A DNA stretch of 39,969 nt. Origin: an uncultured Eubacteriales bacterium (GTDB lineage: Bacteria > Bacillota > Clostridia > Oscillospirales > Acutalibacteraceae). Shown here in pieces: positions 18,066 to 25,817 of this stretch (positions are counted from its first letter, which is position 1; each line of letters opens with the position of its first letter). The DNA is taken from contig ONCR01000006.1 of NCBI GenBank assembly GCA_900316345.1, positions 1-39,969 of the forward strand, read 5' to 3'. A model generated the notes under the pieces. The model searched no databases and was not told the origin of the DNA. It saw only the letters and a list, made by a program, of their open reading frames with translations. The translations under genes and the position numbers were made by a program.

Positions 18066-18070
18066 TTACT

Positions 18071-20662
18071 TTAATGGGCGTCGAACCACGTTTTGCCTAT
18101 AGCTCCGTCCGCGCGAAGTAACACCTTCATTTTACAGGCGTTTTCCATTTCCTCGGTTACAATTTTAAGCGCTTTTTCTGCTTCGTTTTCGGGAGCTTCA
18201 ACGATTAATTCATCGTGAACCTGAAGAATGAGCTTTGATTTCATATTTTCATCGCTTAAGCGCTTGTCAACCTTAACCATTGCAATTTTTATTATATCGG
18301 CCGCCGTACCCTGAATAGGCATATTACGGGCAACTCTTTCACCGAAGGAGCGAAGCATATGGTTTGACGAGGCGAGCTCGGGAAGATAGCGCCTGCGGTG
18401 AAAGAGAGTTTCGCTGTAGCCGCGCTCCTTTGCAAGGTCAATCATACGGCTCATATATCTGTCAACGCCGCTGTAATGCTTAAGGTAGTTTTCAATATAT
18501 TCCTTTGCTTCCTTGTTTGAAACACCTATATCCTTTGCAAGGCTGAACGCGCCTATGCCGTAAACTATACCGAAGTTTACCGCCTTTGCCCTTGAGCGAA
18601 GCTCCTTGCTGATAAATTCGGCAGGAACGCCGAAAACCTGGGAAGCGGTTATCGTATGAATATCGTCGCCGTTATTGAAGGCATTAATCATATTTTCATC
18701 GCCGGAAAGGTCGGCAAGAACGCGAAGCTCAATCTGGCTGTAATCCGCGTCAACAAGAAGACAGCCGTCTTTCGCCGTGAAAAATTTACGCATTTCGCGG
18801 CCGAGCTCGGTTCTTATCGGGATGTTCTGAAGATTAGGTTCAAGCGAGCTGATTCTTCCCGTTCGGGTTTCAACCTGGTTAAACGAGGTATGGATTCTTC
18901 CGTCCTCTCCGATTACCTTAATAAGCCCGTCGCAATAAGTTGATTTAAGCTTTGTAAGGCTTCTGTATTCAAGAATATATTCAATAACAACGTGATAAGG
19001 GCGAAGCCCTTCAAGCACCTCCGCGTTTGTTGAATAGCCCGTTTTTGTTTTCTTTTTGCAGGGGAGCTCAAGCTTCTCAAAAAGCGCTTCTCCAAGCTGT
19101 TTAGGCGAATTGATATTGAATTCATATCCCACAGCATTATAAATTAGCGAAGTAAGCTCGTCAATTCTTACACCCAGCCGTTTTCCGAATTCCTCAATTC
19201 CCTTTTTATCCGCCGAAAAGCCCTCAATTTCCATCTTTGCAAGAACCCTTGCAAGCGGAAGCTCTATTTCCTCAAGCAGCTTTTTCTGGTTAGCCTCGTC
19301 AAGAAGCGAATCGGTTTTGTCAAACAGAGGCTTTAACACTGCGGCAAAGGCAACGTTTTCGTCCTCTCCGCCGAGAGCATTTTTAAACTCGGGCTTTGCA
19401 ACGCCGTATTCAAGGCAGAGATGGTCTATATCATACTTACTGTCCGACGGCTTAAGCAGATACGCGCTGAGCATTAAATCGCCGCAGACGTTTTTACAAT
19501 CCGTACCGAGCTTTGCGGCAAGGCGGTGAAGATATTTAGAATTGTAGGTATATTTCTTTATATCCCCGTTTTCAAAAAACGCCTTTATAAAAGCCTCAAA
19601 ACCCTGCGTTTCACTTGCGAGAGTTACAATTTCATCGCCGAAGGCAAAAAGAATATCGGTAATTTCATTATCAATAATTACGGGATAGATATAGCTTTCG
19701 GCGTTTATTTTTTTGAGAAGCTCATCGGGAGAAGCGCAGGGGGTGCAGGTGATTTCCCTTTTTGTTTCTTCGGGTGCTTCAACTGCGTCGTTAGCGTTAA
19801 GTTCAAATTTTTGAATAAGAGAATAGAGCTCAAGCCTCACCATTTCGGAAACAGCGGCGCGCGAATCCTTACATTCAACCTTATAGGCAGCAATGCTTCT
19901 GTCAATAGGGGCGTCCGTTCTTATTTCGCCGAGCTCAAGGGAAAGATAGGCGTTATCCTTATCCCTTTCAAGCTTCGCCTTAACGCCCGATTTAATATCA
20001 AGCGAATCAAGGTTTTCGTAAATATTATCAACGCTTTTATAACGCGCAATTAAATCAAGCGCGGTTTTAGGCCCTACGCCCTGAACGCCCGGGATGTTAT
20101 CCGAGCTGTCGCCCTGAAGCGCCTTAACCTGAATAAGCTGAACGGGGGTTACGCCGTATTCCTCCATTATTGCGCTTTCATCATAAATATCGGTTACCGC
20201 CTGGCCCATTTTTGTTCTCGCAAGAAGAACCTTAACGCCGCCGTGGGCAAGCTGAAGCGAATCCCTGTCGCCCGTTGCGATAAAGCATTCGTCGCCGTTT
20301 TTGCGGCATTCATCGGCAAGGGTTCCCAAAATATCGTCCGCTTCCCAGCCCTCGCATTCAACGCATTTATAGCCGAGCAGCTTAAGAAGATTTTTAAGCA
20401 CGGGCATTTGCGAGCGAAGCTCTTCGGGCATTGCGTGGCGGCCGGCCTTATACGCGTCATAAATCTTATGGCGGAAGGTCGGGGCGTGAACGTCAAACGC
20501 AACGGCTACCGAATCGGGCTCGGCAATCGCTTCAAGCTTAAGAAGAATATTAAGAAAACCGTAAATAGCGTTTGTATAATCGCCGTTTTTAGTTGTAAGC
20601 AGCTTTATGCCGTAATATGCGCGGTTAACAATACTGTTACCGTCAAGAACCAATAGCTTCAT
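18071..20662 (-). CDS. polA: DNA polymerase I (5'-3' exonuclease and polymerase; proofreading site lost)
   Basis: The 863-residue product carries out repair synthesis and Okazaki primer removal. Residues 1-290 are the 5'-3' exonuclease (LLVLDGNSIVNRAYYG, GWEADDILGTLA, GDSSDNIPGVQGVGPKTA). Residues about 300-470 occupy the 3'-5' exonuclease position but read YPVIIDNEITDILFAFG, without the DxE catalytic pair, so proofreading is probably absent, as in B. subtilis and Taq enzymes. Polymerase motifs are DADYSQIELR near 640, RSRAKAVNFGIVYGIG, and QVHDELIVE near 818. The ATG at 20660-20662 follows GGGGTG. It heads the polA-rimI-tsaD cluster and has a promoter at 20692-20720. Confidence 0.97.
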   Translation of the reverse strand: MKLLVLDGNSIVNRAYYGIKLLTTKNGDYTNAIYGFLNILLKLEAIAEPDSVAVAFDVHAPTFRHKIYDAYKAGRHAMPEELRSQMPVLKNLLKLLGYKCVECEGWEADDILGTLADECRKNGDECFIATGDRDSLQLAHGGVKVLLARTKMGQAVTDIYDESAIMEEYGVTPVQLIQVKALQGDSSDNIPGVQGVGPKTALDLIARYKSVDNIYENLDSLDIKSGVKAKLERDKDNAYLSLELGEIRTDAPIDRSIAAYKVECKDSRAAVSEMVRLELYSLIQKFELNANDAVEAPEETKREITCTPCASPDELLKKINAESYIYPVIIDNEITDILFAFGDEIVTLASETQGFEAFIKAFFENGDIKKYTYNSKYLHRLAAKLGTDCKNVCGDLMLSAYLLKPSDSKYDIDHLCLEYGVAKPEFKNALGGEDENVAFAAVLKPLFDKTDSLLDEANQKKLLEEIELPLARVLAKMEIEGFSADKKGIEEFGKRLGVRIDELTSLIYNAVGYEFNINSPKQLGEALFEKLELPCKKKTKTGYSTNAEVLEGLRPYHVVIEYILEYRSLTKLKSTYCDGLIKVIGEDGRIHTSFNQVETRTGRISSLEPNLQNIPIRTELGREMRKFFTAKDGCLLVDADYSQIELRVLADLSGDENMINAFNNGDDIHTITASQVFGVPAEFISKELRSRAKAVNFGIVYGIGAFSLAKDIGVSNKEAKEYIENYLKHYSGVDRYMSRMIDLAKERGYSETLFHRRRYLPELASSNHMLRSFGERVARNMPIQGTAADIIKIAMVKVDKRLSDENMKSKLILQVHDELIVEAPENEAEKALKIVTEEMENACKMKVLLRADGAIGKTWFDAH

Positions 20663-20691
20663 AGGTACACCCCGTAAAAATAATTTATAGT

Positions 20692-20720
20692 ATTATATCA
20701 TATTTATTACCGATTTACAA
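20692..20720 (-). promoter_or_regulatory. Promoter of polA-rimI-tsaD
   Basis: On the minus strand TTGTAA (20715-20720), a 17-bp spacer and TATAAT (20692-20697) lie about 30 bp before the polA ATG. Confidence 0.65.
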
Positions 20721-20728
20721 TCAACGAC

Positions 20729-20757
20729 TTGAATTTTAAATATAAATGCATTACAAT
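20729..20757 (+). promoter_or_regulatory. Promoter of alr
   Basis: TTGAAT (20729-20734), a 17-bp spacer and TACAAT (20752-20757) would start transcription about 20 nt before the chosen alr ATG. An upstream in-frame ATG at 20746 would fall inside this promoter, which supports the downstream start. Confidence 0.6.
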
Positions 20758-20784
20758 AGCATTAATAAATTAAAGGTGAGAAAT

Positions 20785-21900
20785 ATGTATTACAGAACAT
20801 ATGTTGAAATAAACTTAAAAAACCTTGAGCATAATGTTAACGAGGCAAGAAAAAAGCTTCCGAAAAACGTTAAGCTTTTAGAGGTTATCAAAGCAAACGC
20901 CTACGGCCACGGGGCGATTGAAATAGGTAAATTTCTTGACGGAAAATGCGATTTCTTCGGCGTTGCCTGCGTTGAGGAGGCGGCGGAGCTTATTGAAGCC
21001 GGTATTAAAACGCCGATTCTTATTTTGGGCTACGTTTCTCCGAGCGATTTTGAAACGGTTGTTAAAAACGGTATAAGAATCCCGATTTTCCGTTTTGAGG
21101 ACGCCGAAAAGCTTTCGCTTGAAGCGCAAAGACAGGGCAAGACCGTGCCGTTTCATTTTTGCGTTGATACGGGAATGAGCCGAATAGGCTTTCAGGTTTG
21201 CGAAAACGACGCGGATATATGCAAAAAAATCTCAACGCTTGACGGGCTTTATGCTGAAGGACTGTTTTCGCACTTTGCAACTGCCGACGAAAGCGATTTA
21301 AGCAGAGCTTTAAAGCAACGGGAACGCTTTGACGGCTTTATTGAAATGCTTGAAAAAAGAGGAGTTAAAATCCCGATTAAGCATCTCAACAACAGCGCCG
21401 GCATTATGAATTTTGATAAATATTACGATATGTGCAGAATGGGTATTACCACCTACGGGCTTTACCCTTCGCACGAGGTTGATAAAGCGCTTCTTGACGT
21501 CAGACCGGTTATGAGCTGGAAAACGCACATAACTCATATTAAAACGCTTCCCGCAGGGCGGGAGATTTCATACGGCGGAACCTTTAAAACCGAAAAAGAC
21601 ACAAGGGTTGCAACGGTTTCCGTAGGCTATGCCGACGGTTATCCGCGCTCGCTTTCAAACAAAGGAAGAGTTATTATCCGCGGAAAATACGCAAACATTC
21701 TCGGCAGGGTTACAATGGACCAGATTATGGTTGATATTACCGATATACCCGAGGCCGAAATTGAGGATACCGTTACCCTTGTAGGCAGAGATAAAGGCGC
21801 TGTTCTCACCATGGAGGAGGTAAGCGAGGAAGCTTATTCCTTCAACTATGAGCTCCCCTGCCGCATATCGCCGAGAGTTCACAGAGAATATATTTATTAA
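20785..21900 (+). CDS. alr: Alanine racemase
   Basis: This PLP enzyme interconverts L- and D-alanine for peptidoglycan. The 371-residue chain begins MYYRTYVEINLKNLEHN, the usual alr start, preceded by AAAGGTGAG. The PLP lysine is in VIKANAYGHGA near residue 36, and the second catalytic base is the tyrosine in VSVGYADGYPR near residue 280. CRMGITTYGLYPS is another conserved block. A 13-codon upstream extension to 20746 has no ribosome site and was rejected. It is divergent from polA and followed by the OhrR-type gene in the same direction. Confidence 0.95.
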   Translation: MYYRTYVEINLKNLEHNVNEARKKLPKNVKLLEVIKANAYGHGAIEIGKFLDGKCDFFGVACVEEAAELIEAGIKTPILILGYVSPSDFETVVKNGIRIPIFRFEDAEKLSLEAQRQGKTVPFHFCVDTGMSRIGFQVCENDADICKKISTLDGLYAEGLFSHFATADESDLSRALKQRERFDGFIEMLEKRGVKIPIKHLNNSAGIMNFDKYYDMCRMGITTYGLYPSHEVDKALLDVRPVMSWKTHITHIKTLPAGREISYGGTFKTEKDTRVATVSVGYADGYPRSLSNKGRVIIRGKYANILGRVTMDQIMVDITDIPEAEIEDTVTLVGRDKGAVLTMEEVSEEAYSFNYELPCRISPRVHREYIY

Positions 21901-21912
21901 TACCCTTACATA

Positions 21913-21954
21913 AAAATTGCATTTGTAACAAATTGTGTTGACAAATGCAATTTT
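21913..21954 (+). promoter_or_regulatory. 14-bp perfect inverted repeat upstream of ohrR
   Basis: AAAATTGCATTTGT (21913-21926) and ACAAATGCAATTTT (21941-21954) are exact reverse complements separated by 14 bp. The right arm covers the second half of the -35 (TTGACA, 21938-21943). It could be an operator or, after alr, a transcript-ending hairpin; it has no clean T run directly after it. Confidence 0.6.
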
Positions 21955-21966
21955 ATTGTGTACAAT
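21938..21966 (+). promoter_or_regulatory. Promoter of the ohrR-type gene
   Basis: A full-consensus TTGACA (21938-21943), a 17-bp spacer and TACAAT (21961-21966) lie 38 bp before the ATG at 22005. Confidence 0.8.
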
Positions 21967-21975
21967 TTGATTGTT
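21946..21975 (+). promoter_or_regulatory. Probable OhrR operator overlapping the -10
   Basis: Two tandem half-elements, CAATTTTATTGT (21948-21959) and CAATTTGATTGT (21963-21974), are spaced by 15 bp, centre to centre. By recall, this matches the arrangement of the B. subtilis ohrA operator (repeated CAATTAAATTGT), with about 23 of 30 positions equal. It covers the -10, as expected for repression, and implies autoregulation. Confidence 0.6.
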
Positions 21976-22004
21976 CGATAAAAAAGAAACAGAGGAATGG
22001 GAAT

Positions 22005-22436
22005 ATGGAAAAAGAATACAATCCGCTTAAGCTTGAAAATCAGCTTTGCTTTCCGCTTTACGCCTGCTCGAAGGAGGTTGTAAAACGCTACAAGCCTTTT
22101 CTTGACAAGCTTGACTTAACTTATACCCAATACATCACGATGATGGTAATGTGGGAAAAGAAAAGCATAAACGTTAAAGAACTCGGCGAATACCTTTTTC
22201 TTGATTCGGGAACGCTGACTCCCCTTTTAAAAAAGCTTGAAAACAAGGGATATATTAAGCGTGAACGCTCAAAAACCGACGAGCGTAACTTAATTGTAAG
22301 CATAACGAAAAAGGGCAAGGATTTGAGGGACGATGCGCTGGAGGTTCCCAAACAGATGGGAAAATGCGTTAACCTTTCGGGTGAGGAAGCAAAGCAGCTC
22401 TATATGCTCCTTTACAAGCTTCTTGGAGAGCTTTAA
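22005..22436 (+). CDS. ohrR: OhrR-type organic peroxide sensor (MarR family)
   Basis: The 143-residue winged-helix repressor begins MEKEYNPLKLENQLCF, closely like B. subtilis OhrR, and has the redox cysteine at the same position, Cys15. The recognition region (VKELGEYLFLDSGTLTPLLKKLE) and wing (KRERSKTDERNLIVSI) follow. Oxidation of Cys15 by organic hydroperoxides releases OhrR from DNA. The ATG follows AGAGGA; a 20-codon extension to 21945 would overlap the promoter and was rejected. The usual partner gene ohr (peroxide reductase) is not adjacent, which is odd. A likely operator lies over the promoter. Confidence 0.85.
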   Translation: MEKEYNPLKLENQLCFPLYACSKEVVKRYKPFLDKLDLTYTQYITMMVMWEKKSINVKELGEYLFLDSGTLTPLLKKLENKGYIKRERSKTDERNLIVSITKKGKDLRDDALEVPKQMGKCVNLSGEEAKQLYMLLYKLLGEL

Positions 22437-22446
22437 TAACAAAAAA

Positions 22447-22473
22447 AAGAAGGTTGAAATCAACCTTCTTTTT
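22447..22473. terminator. Bidirectional terminator between ohrR and purB
   Basis: A perfect 10-bp stem AAGAAGGTTG / CAACCTTCTT has loop AAAT, a preceding A run and a following T run. It lies between convergent stop codons. Confidence 0.92.
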
Positions 22474-22475
22474 AT

Positions 22476-23909
22476 TTATACATTTATTTCAACGTTTACG
22501 CCGAGGAGGTCTTTGTTTTCATCAAGAATGGGCTTAACAACCTCGTTTAAGAAATCCGCGGTCTGCTCGGGGGCTCTGCCGACAAAATTCTCGGGCTTGA
22601 GAATTGCAAGGATTTCTTCCTTGGAAGTCATAAAAGCAGGGTCGTTTGCAATGCGGTCAACCAAATCGTTTTTGCCGCCTTCAACCTTAACAACCGCGCC
22701 CGCAGCCATTGAATGCTGACGGATTTTTTCGTGAAGCTCCTGACGGTCGCCGCCTTTCTTCACCGCGTCCATCATAATATTTTCCGTTGCCATAAACGGA
22801 AGCTCGCTCATAAGCCTTGCTTCAATTACCTTCGGGTAAACAACAAGCCCGCTTGTAACGTTGATAAGTAAATCAAGAATTCCGTCTATTGCAAGAAATG
22901 CTTCCGCAACCGAAACGCGCTTGTTGGCGCTGTCGTCAAGCGTTCTTTCAAACCACTGCGCCGAAGCCGTCCATGCAGGGTTGAGCGCGTCAATCATAAC
23001 GTAGCGTGAGAGCGAGGCAATTCTTTCGCTTCTCATCGGATTACGCTTATAAGCCATTGCGGACGAGCCAATCTGGTTTTTCTCAAACGGCTCTTCAATT
23101 TCCTTAAGATTTTGGAGCAGCCTTAAATCGTTTGAAAACTTGCAGGCCGACTGCGCAATAAGGGCAAGAGCGTTAACAACTATAGTATCAAGCTTTCTTG
23201 CATAAGTCTGTCCGCTAACGGGGAAGCAAGCCTTAAAGCCCATCTTTTCGGCAATCTTCTTATCAAGCTCCTTGCACTTTTCGTGGTCGCCGTCAAAGAG
23301 TTCAAGGAAGGACGCCTGGGTTCCCGTTGTTCCCTTTGAGCCGAGAAGCATAAGGGTATCAAGCACATGCTCAACCTCGTTATAATCAAGCACCAAATCC
23401 ATAAGCCAGAGCGTTGCTCTTTTACCTACGGTCGTAGGCTGTGCAGGCTGAAAATGCGTAAAGCCGAGGCAGGGCATTTTCTTATATTCGTCGGCGAATT
23501 TTGCGATTGAGGCAATAGCGTTAACAAGCTTTTTCTTAACAAGAAGAAGCGCTTCGCGCATCGTTATTACGTCCGTATTATCCCCAACGTAGCAGGAGGT
23601 TGCGCCAAGATGAATAATGCCTTTCGCGTTAGGGCACTGCTCGCCGTAAGCATGAACGTGGCTCATAACGTCGTGGCGGAATTTCTTTTCGTATTCCCTT
23701 GCAACCTCGTAATTTATATCATCGGCGTGCTCCTTAAGCTCGGCAATCTGTTCTTTTGTAACATTTAAGCCAAGCTCGTTTTCAGCCTCCGCAAGCGCAA
23801 TCCAGAGCTTACGCCAGGTTTTGAACTTGAAATCGGGGGAATAAATATATTGCATTTCCCTGCTTGCATAGCGCGATGCAAAGGGAGAACTGTATGTATC
23901 GTTAGCCAT
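22476..23909 (-). CDS. purB: Adenylosuccinate lyase
   Basis: The product cleaves SAICAR to AICAR plus fumarate and adenylosuccinate to AMP plus fumarate. Its 477 residues fit the longer PurB type. The superfamily signature GSSAMAYKRNPMRSE lies near residue 286 and carries the catalytic serine loop. THFQPAQPTTVGKR supplies the conserved histidine, and HLGATSCYVGDN the first conserved region. It starts 21 bp after purC with AAAGGAT as ribosome site, so purC-purB form one transcript, ended by the 22447-22473 hairpin. Confidence 0.96.
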   Translation of the reverse strand: MANDTYSSPFASRYASREMQYIYSPDFKFKTWRKLWIALAEAENELGLNVTKEQIAELKEHADDINYEVAREYEKKFRHDVMSHVHAYGEQCPNAKGIIHLGATSCYVGDNTDVITMREALLLVKKKLVNAIASIAKFADEYKKMPCLGFTHFQPAQPTTVGKRATLWLMDLVLDYNEVEHVLDTLMLLGSKGTTGTQASFLELFDGDHEKCKELDKKIAEKMGFKACFPVSGQTYARKLDTIVVNALALIAQSACKFSNDLRLLQNLKEIEEPFEKNQIGSSAMAYKRNPMRSERIASLSRYVMIDALNPAWTASAQWFERTLDDSANKRVSVAEAFLAIDGILDLLINVTSGLVVYPKVIEARLMSELPFMATENIMMDAVKKGGDRQELHEKIRQHSMAAGAVVKVEGGKNDLVDRIANDPAFMTSKEEILAILKPENFVGRAPEQTADFLNEVVKPILDENKDLLGVNVEINV

Positions 23910-23930
23910 TGTAAAATCCTTTACCTTAAA

Positions 23931-24641
23931 TTAGTTGAGCCCGACTCTCTTCATCATTTCGGCATAAGCCTCTTCTACGCCGCCCATATCTCTTCTGAAG
24001 CGGTCCTTGTCAAGCTTTTCGTGGGTTTTGATGTCCCAGAAGCGGCAGGTGTCGGGGCTGATTTCATCAGCAAGAACTATTTCGCCGTCAGCAGTTTTGC
24101 CGAATTCAAGCTTAAAGTCAATAAGCTCAACGCCGATTGAAGCGAAATATTCCTTAAGAACGTCGTTAACCTTAAAGGCAAGCTCCTTAATTCTTTCAAT
24201 TTCCTCTCTTGTTGCAAAACCGCAGGAAACAGCGTGGTAGCCGTTAATCAGCGGGTCGCCGAGGTCGTCGTCCTTATATGAAAATTCAATTGAAGGGCAA
24301 ATAAAATCCATACCCTCTTCAAGGCCGAGGCGCTTGCATATAGAGCCTGCAGCGCGGTTACGAATAATAACCTCAAGCGGAACGATAGTAACCTTTTTAA
24401 CCGCTGTTTCACGCTCGGAAAGCTCCTCAACGAAATGAGTCGGAACGCCGTGCTTTTCAAGAAGTTGCATAAGGTAGTTGCTCATCTTGTTATTAACAAC
24501 GCCCTTACCTACGATTGTTCCCTTCTTTTCGCCGTTAAAGGCCGTTGCATCGTCCTTGTAATCAACAATAACGATGTTTTCATCCTCGGTTGCCCAAACC
24601 TTCTTTGCCTTGCCCTCATAGAGCTGAACTGTTTTTTTCAT
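23931..24641 (-). CDS. purC: SAICAR synthetase (phosphoribosylaminoimidazole-succinocarboxamide synthase)
   Basis: The product joins aspartate to CAIR with ATP to form SAICAR, the substrate of PurB encoded next. The 236-residue chain begins [16 protein letters not shown], with the ATP-binding YEGKAKKV block. [14 protein letters not shown] and [14 protein letters not shown] are the two family signatures. The start is fixed by GGGAGG 8 nt upstream; an in-frame ATG 12 codons earlier lacks a ribosome site. It lies 59 bp after dapF, so it may be co-transcribed with it. Confidence 0.97.
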   Translation of the reverse strand: MKKTVQLYEGKAKKVWATEDENIVIVDYKDDATAFNGEKKGTIVGKGVVNNKMSNYLMQLLEKHGVPTHFVEELSERETAVKKVTIVPLEVIIRNRAAGSICKRLGLEEGMDFICPSIEFSYKDDDLGDPLINGYHAVSCGFATREEIERIKELAFKVNDVLKEYFASIGVELIDFKLEFGKTADGEIVLADEISPDTCRFWDIKTHEKLDKDRFRRDMGGVEEAYAEMMKRVGLN

Positions 24642-24700
24642 AATTAAACCTCCCAATTTAACAATCCCTTGCCTCACTTTTTAAGGAGAAAAAAGGATAA

Positions 24701-25540
24701 TTATATTTCAATTTCTCCCGTAAATACGGTTGTTGCGGGGCCTGTCATAAATACGCTGTCCCCCTCATTGCCCGACCAGCTGATGTTCAAATCGCCGCCA
24801 AGAAGATGAACGGTAACCTCATTATCCGCAAGCCCGTTGACTATTGCCGCAACCGCGCTGGCGCAGGCGCCCGTTCCGCAGGCAAGCGTTTCGCCGCTTC
24901 CGCGCTCCCAAACGCGCATTTCAAGATTTTTTCTGTCAATAACCTTAACAAATTCGGTATTCGTTCTGTCCGGAAAAACGGGGTTATTTTCAAAAAGAGG
25001 GCCTACCTCTTCAAGCGGAAAAGCCTTAGGCGAGTTTTCAATAAAAATAACCGCATGGGGATTTCCCATTGAAACGCAGGTCATACAGTAAGCCTTTCCG
25101 CCTACTGTTACAAGCTCGTCAATTACCTTTTCCTTATCGCTGTAAACGGGAATATCAGCCGCCTTAAGCGAAGGCGCGCCCATATCGACGCGTGCGCTTA
25201 TTGCCTTTCCGTTTTCGGCGGTTATATTAATATACTTAACCGCGCCCATACTTTCGATTGATATATCTGTTTTATCGGTCAGGCCGTTATCGTAAACATA
25301 TTTTGCAACGCAGCGGATACCGTTGCCGCACATTGCGCCGCGCGAGCCGTCCGCATTATACATAACCATTTCAAAATCGGCTTTGGTTCCCTTTTTTATA
25401 AGAATTATTCCGTCGCCGCCGATGCCGAAATGCCTGTCGGAAAGAGCGATTGCCGCCGCGCTTTCATCGTTTATGGAATTTTCGGTGCAGTCAAAATAAA
25501 CATAATCGTTGCCGCAGCCGTGCATTTTTGTAAATTTCAT
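24701..25540 (-). CDS. dapF: Diaminopimelate epimerase
   Basis: This PLP-independent racemase converts LL- to meso-diaminopimelate for lysine and peptidoglycan. The 279 residues hold the two catalytic cysteines in MCGNGIRCVAKYV (near residue 70) and ACGTGACASAV (near 220). The N-terminus MKFTKMHGCGNDYVYFD is typical. The ribosome site is AGGGGA. Two cell-wall genes, alr and dapF, lie in this region, though not in one operon. dapF appears to head the dapF-purC-purB run. Confidence 0.97.
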   Translation of the reverse strand: MKFTKMHGCGNDYVYFDCTENSINDESAAAIALSDRHFGIGGDGIILIKKGTKADFEMVMYNADGSRGAMCGNGIRCVAKYVYDNGLTDKTDISIESMGAVKYINITAENGKAISARVDMGAPSLKAADIPVYSDKEKVIDELVTVGGKAYCMTCVSMGNPHAVIFIENSPKAFPLEEVGPLFENNPVFPDRTNTEFVKVIDRKNLEMRVWERGSGETLACGTGACASAVAAIVNGLADNEVTVHLLGGDLNISWSGNEGDSVFMTGPATTVFTGEIEI

Positions 25541-25580
25541 TTTAATCCCCTATGCGTCAGTTAACTTAATTATACAATGG

Positions 25581-25610
25581 ATTATAGCATATTTAAAACC
25601 GTTCAATCAA
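25581..25610 (-). promoter_or_regulatory. Possible promoter of dapF-purC-purB
   Basis: On the minus strand TTGATT (25605-25610), an 18-bp spacer and TATAAT (25581-25586) lie upstream of dapF. A second TATAAT-like box occurs a little closer to the gene, so the exact start is uncertain. Confidence 0.45.
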
Positions 25611-25670
25611 TAGAAAATAGCTACAATTAAACGGTTTTTTGCGCCTTACAAATTGTGTAAAATGTATGTT

Positions 25671-25730
25671 TTGTAACAAAATAAACAATTTTTGATTATT
25701 TTTTAAAAATTCTTGTAACAAAATAACCAA
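25671..25730 (+). repeat. Pair of 18-bp direct repeats upstream of the glg promoter
   Basis: TTGTAACAAAATAAACAA (25671-25688) and TTGTAACAAAATAACCAA (25713-25730) differ at one base and start 42 bp apart, four helical turns. The second ends 7 bp before the -35. They look like binding sites for a regulator of the glycogen operon. Confidence 0.7.
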
Positions 25731-25737
25731 AAAGCAC

Positions 25738-25766
25738 TTGATTTATATACCAACAGATGTTATTAT
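25738..25766 (+). promoter_or_regulatory. Promoter of the glgBCDA operon
   Basis: TTGATT (25738-25743), a 17-bp spacer and TATTAT (25761-25766) are present. The expected leader is about 45 nt and ends in AAGGAGAA before the glgB ATG. Confidence 0.7.
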
Positions 25767-25817
25767 GTAAGAGGTGTATTTTAAATAATAGACAAAATAT
25801 TTTAAGGAGAAAACAGT

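Noticed and set aside
24642..24700. Gap between dapF and purC considered for a purine riboswitch
   Set aside because: 59 bp is too short for the aptamer and no conserved core is seen; purC is more likely read from the dapF transcript or a weak local promoter.
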